49,995 bases of DNA from positions 1 to 49,995 of the forward strand of contig CAZYTO010000009.1 in NCBI GenBank assembly GCA_964650405.1. The letters are read 5' to 3'. This document shows positions 43,539 to 49,995 of this stretch, one piece after another. Made by a program: the position numbers and the translations under genes. The notes under the pieces are model-generated. The model was not told the DNA's origin. It was given only the letters and a program-made list of their open reading frames with translations, and did no database searches. Each line of letters starts with the position of its first letter. Positions within the stretch are counted from its first letter, which is position 1. Source of the stretch: CAZYTO01 sp964650405 (GTDB lineage: Bacteria; Acidobacteriota; Thermoanaerobaculia; Gp7-AA8).

Positions 43539-45830
43539 GTGAAACGCCGCTACGGTTACGTCGCAGCGGGAGCTGTTGCCGTCGCGGGAGTGCTCTGGCT
43601 CCGCCTCGGTCCTCTGCCGCCCATCGATCCGGCCAGCGTGACGTCGCCGGCGATCGTCGACCGGAACGGGGTCGTTCTCTATGAACCGCTGTCGCCGAAG
43701 CAGACGCGCGGGGAGTGGATCACGGCGGCGGACATCCCGGAGCGGGTGGCGCAGGCGACGGTGGCGGCGGAGGACAAGCGCTTCTACAGCCATATCGGCA
43801 TCGACCCGATCGCCGTGGTGCGCGCCGCCCTGCACGACGTGCGTGCGATGCGGGTGGTGGAAGGGGGCTCGACGATCTCGCAGCAAGTGGCGAAGCTGCT
43901 GCTGCCGAAGCGGAACAAGCTGCGGGAGGCAGTCATCGCCCTGCGCCTCGAGCACCGCTACAGCAAACGGGAGATCCTCGCGCTGTACCTGAACCTGGCG
44001 CCGTACGGCAATGAAGTGAACGGCATTGCCCGCGCCTCACGTCGCTGGTTCGGCTGCCCGCCGGAGAACCTGACCACAGCGCAGGCGGCATTCCTGGCCG
44101 CGCTGCCGCAGCGCCCCAACGAGCGCGCGGCGCGTGCGCGGCAGAGTCTCGTACTGCGGCGGATGTACGAGCAGCAGTTCATCACCAAGAGCGAGCTGGC
44201 CGAGGCACGCAGCGAACGCCTGCGCTTCGACCGCGGGTCGGAGCCGCTCATCGCCGCGCACTTCGTGGAGCGCGTGCGCGAGGAAGTGTCGCGCCGCGGC
44301 CCCGCATTCCCAGCGAACCGCACCATCCAGACGACGCTCGACGCCGCACTGCAGCGCGAAGTCCGCGGGATCATCAATGCGCAGCGGGCGAACCTGCTGC
44401 GTCACGGCGCGCATAGTGCCGCCGTGGCCGTGCTCGACAACGCCACCGGGGAGTGGCTGGCGTGGGAGGGCTCGGGCGACTACTTCGGCCCGTCGCGGGG
44501 CGAAGCGTTCGGTGGAGCGATCGACGGCGTGGTCACCCTCCGCCAGCCGGGATCGGCCCTCAAGCCGTTCACGTACGCGCTGGCCTTCGAGCAGGGCTTC
44601 TCGCCGTCAACCGTCCTCGCCGACGTGCCGTCGAGTTTCCCGACCGCGGAAGAAGGCGTGATCTACACGCCGCGCAACTACGACGGCCGTTACCGCGGGC
44701 CGCTCCGCGCGCGCTACGCCCTGGCGGGCTCGGAGAACGTGCCGGCCGTGGCCATGCTCGCCCGCGTCGGCCAGCCTGCGCTGTTGCGTCTCCTCCGCCG
44801 CGCCGGCTTCCGCAACCTCGACCGCACAGCCGAATACTACGGCCTCGGCCTCACGCTCGGCGACGCCGAGGTCACGCTGGAGCAGCTCGTCACGGCGTAT
44901 GCGGTGTTTGCGCGGGGCGGGATGGACGTGGCGACGAGCGTGATTCGCTGTCCGTTGTCCGTTGACCGTTGTTCGCCCCATGCGGCATTCGCGAGCCAGG
45001 CTGGGCGAGCGTTCAACGAACAACCTACAACGAACAACGGACAACGAGCGGGTCGCGTGGTTTCCGCGCGGACAGCCTTCTGGATCACCGACATCCTCAG
45101 CGATCCCGAGGCGCGCGCTTACACGTTCGGCAACGGCGGCAGCCTCGACTTCCCGTTCCCCGTGGCGGTGAAAACGGGCACCTCGCAGGCGTACCACGAC
45201 AACTGGACCGTGGGCTACACGCGCGACGTCACCGTGGGCGTGTGGGTCGGCAACTTCGACCGCAGGGAGCTGCGAAACTCCAGCGGGGTCACCGGTGCCG
45301 GGCCGATCTTCCACGCCGTCATGCTGGCGGCGATGAAAGGCAAGCCGGCCACCGATGCCCCCATCGTCGAGCCGCCGCCCGGTCTCGAGCGCGCGCCGGT
45401 CTGCGCGCTCTCCGGCCTGCGTCCGTCGATGTCCTGTCCGAACGTCGAGACGGAGTGGGTGGCCGGCGACGCACCGGTCGAGTTCTGCTCCTGGCATCAT
45501 GACGACTGGATCGACTGGCCGTCCGAGTACCGCGACTGGGCACGGTCGGAGGCGCGCAACGGCATCGCCGGCCCGCCGCGCGCACGCACCGCCTCCGCCG
45601 AGGAGCGGTTGAAGATCCTCAGCCCCCCGAACGGCGCGACGTACCTGATCGACCCCACGCTGCACATGGCCTTCCAGACCCTGCCGCTCCGCGCGTCCGA
45701 TCCGCATGCAACGTTCCGCATCGACGGCCGGGCCATCGCCGCCCGCTCCTGGCCCCTCGCGCCCGGAACGCACACCGTTCTCGCGGAAGCGCGCGGCCGG
45801 CACGACGAAGTCACGATTTACGTGAAGTGA
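43539..45830 (+). CDS. pbpC: Penicillin-binding protein 1C (glycosyltransferase-transpeptidase)
   Basis: The GTG at 43539 has AGGAG seven bases upstream and is preferred to the ATG at 43518. The 763-aa product has an N-terminal membrane anchor (YGYVAAGAVAVAGVLWL), a GT51 domain with catalytic Glu in AAEDKRFYSHIG (78) and GGSTISQQ (109-116), and a transpeptidase with SALK (Ser339), SEN (398-400) and KTG (545-547). A C-terminal domain (about 670-763) matches the BiPBP_C beta domain of PBP1C. It polymerises and cross-links periplasmic peptidoglycan and pairs with the A2M upstream. An insert of about 37 residues at 468-504 precedes the conserved RTAFWITDILSDPEARAY. Confidence 0.93.
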   Translation: MKRRYGYVAAGAVAVAGVLWLRLGPLPPIDPASVTSPAIVDRNGVVLYEPLSPKQTRGEWITAADIPERVAQATVAAEDKRFYSHIGIDPIAVVRAALHDVRAMRVVEGGSTISQQVAKLLLPKRNKLREAVIALRLEHRYSKREILALYLNLAPYGNEVNGIARASRRWFGCPPENLTTAQAAFLAALPQRPNERAARARQSLVLRRMYEQQFITKSELAEARSERLRFDRGSEPLIAAHFVERVREEVSRRGPAFPANRTIQTTLDAALQREVRGIINAQRANLLRHGAHSAAVAVLDNATGEWLAWEGSGDYFGPSRGEAFGGAIDGVVTLRQPGSALKPFTYALAFEQGFSPSTVLADVPSSFPTAEEGVIYTPRNYDGRYRGPLRARYALAGSENVPAVAMLARVGQPALLRLLRRAGFRNLDRTAEYYGLGLTLGDAEVTLEQLVTAYAVFARGGMDVATSVIRCPLSVDRCSPHAAFASQAGRAFNEQPTTNNGQRAGRVVSARTAFWITDILSDPEARAYTFGNGGSLDFPFPVAVKTGTSQAYHDNWTVGYTRDVTVGVWVGNFDRRELRNSSGVTGAGPIFHAVMLAAMKGKPATDAPIVEPPPGLERAPVCALSGLRPSMSCPNVETEWVAGDAPVEFCSWHHDDWIDWPSEYRDWARSEARNGIAGPPRARTASAEERLKILSPPNGATYLIDPTLHMAFQTLPLRASDPHATFRIDGRAIAARSWPLAPGTHTVLAEARGRHDEVTIYVK
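44941..45050 (+). repeat. Hairpin-forming repeat insert in pbpC with flanking direct repeat
   Basis: Left arm CGCTGTCCGTTGTCCGTTG; right arm ACGAACAACGGACAACGAGC, its near reverse complement, around a loop of about 40 nt. ACGAGCG stands at both borders (44934-44940 and 45044-45050). The insert encodes atypical sequence (VIRCPLSVDRCSPHAAF, NEQPTTNNGQRAG) but keeps the frame open. Confidence 0.7.
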
Positions 45831-45923
45831 GTCCTGAGTTCCGAGTGCCGAGGGGGACGGTAACCAAACGGGTGGCGTCCGGCTATGCCTTCGGTTACTG
45901 CATTTCAACTGGGAGGGTTCGCC

Positions 45924-46655
45924 ATGTCCGACGCACAAACGACGATTGAGCAGGCCGGCACTGTTGCAAGTCGAGCCGCGACCGACTCCACCTTCCGCAA
46001 GCAGTTGCTGGCCGCACCCGCCGCGACGTTACAAGCGGCAGGCGTTGCCATCCCACCCGGTATGCAGGTGCACGTGCTCGAGAATACCTCGACCTTGGTG
46101 AACCTCGTCGTGCCTGCCCGGCCGGCCGGTGTCTCGGACGCAGACCTGAAGAGCGCCGCCGGTTCGCCCGCGGCCGCCGGAAGCTCGCCTGCCGAACAGC
46201 TCGCAGCCCTCGGCGCACTCTTCGCCCAATCGTGGGCGGACTCCGCCCTGCAGGCCCGGCTGCTGCAGAATCCCGCAGCCACGCTGGCGGAGCGCGGCAT
46301 CCACACCGGCTCCGGCGTCCAGGTGCAGGCTGTACTGGCCACGGATTCCCGCGCCTACCTCGTACTCCCGCCGGCCAGTTCCGGGAGCAGTGCAACCGCC
46401 AGCGCGGTCACCATCGGCGACATGGCCGCGTCGATTACCCAGACCCTCCCCAGGCTCGCGAAGCTCGTCACCGCCGGCTCGTATATCGCAGGCCTGGGCT
46501 TCTCGATCGGCGCGACCCTGAAGTTCAAACAGCACAAGGACAACCCGACCCAGATCCCGGTCGGAACACCCATTGCGCTCATCTTCATCGCCGCGGCGCT
46601 CGTCTTCCTGCCGTCGTTCGTACAGGCGGCAGCGGCGGCAAAGACGGCGGGGTGA
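45924..46655 (+). CDS. Tandem NHLP-leader-like domains fused to IcmD/DotP-like membrane domain
   Basis: The ATG at 45924 has GGGAGG upstream. Residues 10-80 match the nitrile-hydratase-alpha-like leader of RiPP precursors (DSTFRKQLLAAPAATLQAAG, VAIPPGMQVHVLENT, LVVPARPAGVSDADL). Residues 95-150 repeat the pattern in diverged form (ALQARLLQNPAATLAERGI, YLVLPP). Residues 165-238 have two membrane segments around FKQHKDNPTQIPVGTP, the hallmark of the type IVB secretion protein IcmD/DotP. I know of no standard protein with this layout. No RiPP-modifying enzyme or other dot/icm gene is in the window. It may be a membrane protein that borrowed a leader fold, or a precursor-like substrate. A short GGGTACGTACCC palindrome follows the stop. 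Confidence 0.75.
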   Translation: MSDAQTTIEQAGTVASRAATDSTFRKQLLAAPAATLQAAGVAIPPGMQVHVLENTSTLVNLVVPARPAGVSDADLKSAAGSPAAAGSSPAEQLAALGALFAQSWADSALQARLLQNPAATLAERGIHTGSGVQVQAVLATDSRAYLVLPPASSGSSATASAVTIGDMAASITQTLPRLAKLVTAGSYIAGLGFSIGATLKFKQHKDNPTQIPVGTPIALIFIAAALVFLPSFVQAAAAAKTAG

Positions 46656-46674
46656 GGGAGGGTACGTACCCCCA

Positions 46675-47526
46675 TTAGCGATTAGAGGTCCCGTTGGGAG
46701 GGGCCTGGCTCGACTTCATCGCTAGTGCGGCCTGTTTCGCCATCTCGCTCCCGGGCGGCGCGAGCGACTGGACCTTCGAGTACGCCTCCCGGGCGGCGCC
46801 TTCGTTCTTCAGCAGCTCCTGGCAGAGGCCGATGTAGAGCCAGGCAAAGGCGGCGTTCTCGTCATCGACGGCCTTCGCGGCGATGGCGGTGAGGTCGCCG
46901 GCGGCGCGCTGGGGCTTGCCTTCGTAGGCGGACGTGACGGCGAGCTCGATGTCGGCGACCTGGATCGATTTCTCACTGCCGGTCTTTTTCGCGGCCCGGC
47001 GCGCGTTCGTGAAGGCGTCGCGCGCGCTGCCCGGGGAATGGGCGTGCACGTACGTGCGGCCCACCAGCAGCCAGCCATCGATGTCCGAATGCCTGTCGAG
47101 CATCAGTGCGGCCGTGTTCATGGCCGGCATGAACTGCCCGGTCATAGCCAGCCACTCGACGAAGCGAGGCGCCCCGGCGTAGCCGAAGGTGCGGAAGCGC
47201 TCCCGCGCCGACCAATCGAGCACGGCAAAGGTCGGGTACATGTGGACATTCTGTTCGACGGTGATGCCGTTCGAACTGCCGGAGAAGCTCACCTTCATCA
47301 GGATGTAGTCCTTGAGCTTCTCCTGCACCTCGGGGCGGGGCAGGACGTCGCGGTCCATCAACTGACAGGGCTTGCACCAGGTCGCGGCATAGTCGACCAG
47401 CACGTCCTTGTGCTGCTCGGCCGCCTTCTGGAACGCGGTCTTCCAGTCCGTCTCCCACTTCAGCAAGGCCGGTTCCTGCGCGGACGCCGCGGCGGAGAAG
47501 AGGAGAACGGCAAGAAGCGATTTCAC
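46675..47526 (-). CDS. Secreted thioredoxin-like protein with TPR region
   Basis: GTG at 47526 (AAGGGG upstream) starts VKSLLAVLLFSAAASAQEPA, a signal peptide; the longer ATG frame has no such start. The 283-aa product has a thioredoxin fold with active site WCKPC (Cys51, Cys54) in VLVDYAATWCKPCQLMDRDV and the cis-Pro region MYPTFAVLD. The C-terminal half is helical and TPR-like (YSKVQSLAPPGSEMAKQAAL). It is a periplasmic disulfide or thiol-exchange protein, similar to DUF255/thioredoxin_7 proteins. A possible copy of the 41-bp element lies upstream at 47706-47742. Confidence 0.85.
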   Translation of the reverse strand: MKSLLAVLLFSAAASAQEPALLKWETDWKTAFQKAAEQHKDVLVDYAATWCKPCQLMDRDVLPRPEVQEKLKDYILMKVSFSGSSNGITVEQNVHMYPTFAVLDWSARERFRTFGYAGAPRFVEWLAMTGQFMPAMNTAALMLDRHSDIDGWLLVGRTYVHAHSPGSARDAFTNARRAAKKTGSEKSIQVADIELAVTSAYEGKPQRAAGDLTAIAAKAVDDENAAFAWLYIGLCQELLKNEGAAREAYSKVQSLAPPGSEMAKQAALAMKSSQAPPNGTSNR

Positions 47527-47600
47527 GTGTGCCCCTTGTACGCCGCCTTCCCCAGCTCGCACGGGTCCATGTCCGGCTTCGACTGCAGGAGCTCATTCAT
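47523..47600 (-). CDS. Possible 25-aa upstream ORF
   Basis: ATG at 47600 begins MNELLQSKPDMDPCELGKAA and the TGA overlaps the GTG start of the thioredoxin gene. It could be a coupling leader peptide. A TAGAAT hexamer lies immediately upstream (about 47606-47611), too close to be its promoter with a normal leader. Confidence 0.3.
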   Translation of the reverse strand: MNELLQSKPDMDPCELGKAAYKGHT

Positions 47601-47705
47601 GCATCAATTCTAGACCTGTGGAGGTAGATGGATCGTAGGTTGCCCACGGTCACTCGCGGATCGCGATGTTGCCCGCGGTTCGAGGCCCTCTCCGTTCGAC
47701 GATCC

Positions 47706-47742
47706 CTGGGTAGGGGAAAGGGCCGAAACCGCCACTCCTTCA
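47706..47742 (-). promoter_or_regulatory. Possible fourth, diverged copy of the upstream element
   Basis: On the minus strand: GAAGGAGTGGCGG, TTTCGGCCCTTTCCCC, TACCCAGG. It resembles the AAGAAGGGCG-TTTTCGCCCTTTTC core of the three clear copies but lacks the CCTTTCC start. Orientation is toward the thioredoxin-like gene. Confidence 0.35.
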
Positions 47743-47774
47743 GTGAAACCAGTTTCATCCGAAGGAGAGTGTCC

Positions 47775-49541
47775 ATGCGTCGAGCCCTCTTCGCGTTTGC
47801 GACGATCGCCTGGTGTGCGCAGTCGGCCTTTGCAACTCCGCCGCAGTTTCTCAAGCAGAACTGGAGCGACACCGACCGGCAATGGTTCTACACCACGCCG
47901 CAGGGGTCGAAGCTCATTCCGTACGGCTGGGCGCTGGCGCTGGAACGCGCCGGCAGCGAGCAGCGCTTCTTCACGAACGGCAACCTGGCGCGCCTCGGCT
48001 ATCTGCCGAATGCGAAGAGCAACACCAACCCGGACGCGCTCCCGGTCGGTTTCGTGAAAGACACGGCCAATGCCGGCAACGATCTCGGCCTGACATGTGC
48101 CGCCTGCCACACCAGTCAGCTCGACTACAAGGGCGTTACGTACCAGATCGACGGTGCACCGGCGAATTCCGATCTCTTCGCGCTGCTGAAGGAGATCAGC
48201 GAGTCACTGCTGGCCACGCAGGGGGATGGCCCTGCCAATCCGAAGTTCCTCCGCTTCGCCGGGCGCGTCCTGAAAGGCGGCAATTCGGCGCCGGCGCGGA
48301 GCGAACTGTACGCGAAGCTGCAGGCCTTCACCCGCGACTTCGCGGACTTCGTGGCGAACACCACGCCGGCGACGGAGTGGGGGAGAGCGCGCATCGACGC
48401 GTTCGGGGCCATCTTCAACCGGGTCACGGCCATCGATCTGAACATCCCCGCGAACAACCGCCCTCCCAACGCACCGGTGAGCGTGCCGTTCCTCTGGGAT
48501 ACGTCATGGCATGACGTGGTGCAGTGGAACGGGTCGGCACCGAACAAGCTGGCCGTCCTCCGGCTGGCGCGCAACGTCGGGGAGGTTCTCGGCGTGTTTG
48601 CCAACGTCACGATCACCACGCCGACGCTGGACCATCTGTACTACGAGTCCACGGCCAAGCGCATCAACCTGCTTGAGATCGAGGACCGCCTGGCCACGCT
48701 CCGGTCGCCGCGCTGGCCGGCCCCCTTCCCTGCGATCGACGCGGCGAAGGCGGCCCGGGGACAGGCCATCTATAACGAGCAGTGCCTCAGTTGCCACATC
48801 ATCGAAACACCCGGGCAGGCACAAACGGTAACGTTGACGCCGCTCAGCGACGTCGGTACCGACCCGGTGATGACGACCGACGCGGCCGCGCGGCAGGCGC
48901 AGACCGGCGTCCTGCAGGGCGTGAAGTCGGTCATCCTCTTCGGAGATCCGTTCGGGCCGGCGGCAAGCGCCGGATCGATCACGTTCAACGCCGTGGTCGG
49001 CTCGATCCTCTCGCCGATTCCTTCCGATTGGTTCAAGGGCGCGCCGGCGGCGACGAAGACGGCGAAAGCGTCGACCTCGACGCGCACAGGCGCAGGCTCG
49101 GAGCACGACCTGCGCACCGATCTGTTCTCGGCCGCGCATGACATTGCGACGAAGGTCCAGCACGATGCAGCCAAGGTCGCGGCGGCGGACCCGGTGAAGG
49201 CCGATCTCGAGGCTGCCCTGAAGACGCTCACGCCGCCCCCCGGCCTCGTCTACAAGGGACGCCCTCTGGACGGAATCTGGGCCACGGCGCCCTATCTGCA
49301 CAACGGCTCCGTCCCGACGCTCCGCGACCTACTGCTGCCTGTCGATTCACGCCCGAAGACGTTCTACGCCGGCAGCCGTGCCTTCGATCCCGACAACGTC
49401 GGCTTCTCCACGACCGAGGGCCCGGGCCTCTTCCTCTTCGACACGTCCAAACCGGGCAACAGCAACTCCGGCCATGTATACGGCACGACGCTCTCCGAAG
49501 AGGACCGGCAGGCGTTGATCGAGTACCTGAAGTCGCTGTAG
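47775..49541 (+). CDS. RoxA-like dihaem c-type cytochrome
   Basis: ATG after GAAGGAGAG; signal peptide MRRALFAFATIAWCAQSAFA. The 588-aa protein has two haem c motifs, CAACH (108-112) and CLSCH (337-341), and the C-terminal pattern YKGRPLDGIWATAPYLHNGS, then LRDLLLP and FDPDNVGFS that I associate with RoxA/RoxB rubber oxygenases and dihaem peroxidase relatives. It acts in the periplasm or outside the cell. The substrate cannot be told: RoxA cleaves polyisoprene, but most relatives are uncharacterised. An Ala/Thr/Lys-rich linker (about 420-440) follows haem 2. Confidence 0.85.
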   Translation: MRRALFAFATIAWCAQSAFATPPQFLKQNWSDTDRQWFYTTPQGSKLIPYGWALALERAGSEQRFFTNGNLARLGYLPNAKSNTNPDALPVGFVKDTANAGNDLGLTCAACHTSQLDYKGVTYQIDGAPANSDLFALLKEISESLLATQGDGPANPKFLRFAGRVLKGGNSAPARSELYAKLQAFTRDFADFVANTTPATEWGRARIDAFGAIFNRVTAIDLNIPANNRPPNAPVSVPFLWDTSWHDVVQWNGSAPNKLAVLRLARNVGEVLGVFANVTITTPTLDHLYYESTAKRINLLEIEDRLATLRSPRWPAPFPAIDAAKAARGQAIYNEQCLSCHIIETPGQAQTVTLTPLSDVGTDPVMTTDAAARQAQTGVLQGVKSVILFGDPFGPAASAGSITFNAVVGSILSPIPSDWFKGAPAATKTAKASTSTRTGAGSEHDLRTDLFSAAHDIATKVQHDAAKVAAADPVKADLEAALKTLTPPPGLVYKGRPLDGIWATAPYLHNGSVPTLRDLLLPVDSRPKTFYAGSRAFDPDNVGFSTTEGPGLFLFDTSKPGNSNSGHVYGTTLSEEDRQALIEYLKSL

Positions 49542-49665
49542 CGGCCAGGTCAGCGAGCCTGAACGTTGCAACGTGCCTTCCACTTGTGCCGTGGCATGGG
49601 AATTCTAGACCTCGTATGGCAATATCGCCCTCAGTCCCACATCAGTCCTCTCTGGAGGTGAATTC

Positions 49666-49965
49666 GTGAAGCATTGCAATCCGCGTTTGGGGGGATGGGC
49701 GATTCTCGCCTGCCTGCCGCTGTTCGTCGCCTGCGGCGACCAAAACGTTCCTGTTGCGCCGCAACGCGCCGTTCCCGAACGTGCGCCGGAGCCGGCGCGG
49801 GTGGCGTATCTGGAGGGAACGCACACGTCCGAGGCCATCAAGCAGGTACGCGACAAGGTCGGCGAGCCCTTCCGCGTGCTCGAGATCATGGTGTTCTCGG
49901 ACAGGGTCAAAGTTCAGGTGCAGGATCCGAAAAAGCCGGAGGTATCTGTTTACCGTCCCAGGTGA
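49666..49965 (+). CDS. Small putative lipoprotein (99 aa)
   Basis: GTG with TGGAGGTG upstream. MKHCNPRLGGWAILACLPLF then VACG gives a signal peptide with a lipobox-like site at FVAC (Cys23). The mature part is Pro/Arg-rich, then a short alpha/beta segment (TSEAIKQVRDKVGEPFRVLE, DRVKVQVQDPKKPEVSVYRP) like half of a small periplasmic domain. Family not recognised. Probably membrane-anchored. Confidence 0.7.
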   Translation: MKHCNPRLGGWAILACLPLFVACGDQNVPVAPQRAVPERAPEPARVAYLEGTHTSEAIKQVRDKVGEPFRVLEIMVFSDRVKVQVQDPKKPEVSVYRPR

Positions 49966-49995
49966 TGGACGGTAGGTGAGGGGTCGCGAAGCATT

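Noticed and set aside
45924..46655. Bona fide RiPP precursor
   Set aside because: There is no short core peptide after a Gly-Gly site; the C-terminus is a membrane domain, and no maturation enzyme is in the window.
1..49995. tRNA or rRNA genes
   Set aside because: None was recognised by eye; a short tRNA could be missed without a covariance search.

Overview
This is a high-GC chromosomal window from a Gram-negative bacterium. The mix of genes (bacterial alpha-2-macroglobulin paired with PBP1C, a giant Ig/RHS surface protein, a nitrile-hydratase-leader-like protein, a RoxA-like dihaem protein) and the many short-period tandem repeats suggest Acidobacteriota or a relative. That is an inference; no rRNA or marker gene is present.

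Region 1 (1-20,653) is one giant reading frame that is already open at the left edge. It is a long array of Ig-like domains, including three tandem 1-kb units, then a carboxypeptidase-regulatory-like domain, more Ig-like and propeller-like sequence, an RHS/YD-repeat core, and a variable, less GC-rich C-terminal toxin that looks PIN-like. A small zinc-motif gene overlaps its stop and is the likely immunity gene.

Region 2 (20,980-27,540) is a graveyard of displaced polymorphic-toxin modules. Immunity-like genes (156, 120, 133 and 130 aa, plus a SMI1/KNR4 gene broken by one stop codon) follow fragments of toxin C-termini, including a deaminase-like tail and a restriction-endonuclease-fold tail. 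In each case the toxin-tail stop overlaps the immunity start. A truncated ISL3 transposase and decayed inverted-repeat elements with RAYT-like remnants are interspersed, and a 66-bp repeat sits at the left edge of two toxin fragments.

Region 3 (27,540-33,840) holds a Pro/Ala-rich protein (minus strand), an 800-bp 21-bp minisatellite, a protealysin-like M4 metalloprotease, a small hydrophobic protein, an ECF-type sigma factor with a coupled single-pass membrane protein, and an ankyrin remnant. Three of these genes share an upstream element of about 41 bp, and two also share an 18-22 nt box just before the start codon, which suggests an undescribed regulon or leader.

Region 4 (33,900-49,995) holds a DUF2007/zinc-ribbon membrane protein, a DinB-family protein, a GT-C type membrane glycosyltransferase, the A2M-pbpC pair, a protein joining two nitrile-hydratase-leader-like domains to an IcmD/DotP-like membrane segment, a thioredoxin-TPR protein, a RoxA-like dihaem protein and a small lipoprotein. 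GAACAGC/GAACAAC-type repeats sit inside three unrelated genes, and a 139-bp palindromic element flanked by 11-bp direct repeats lies upstream of A2M.
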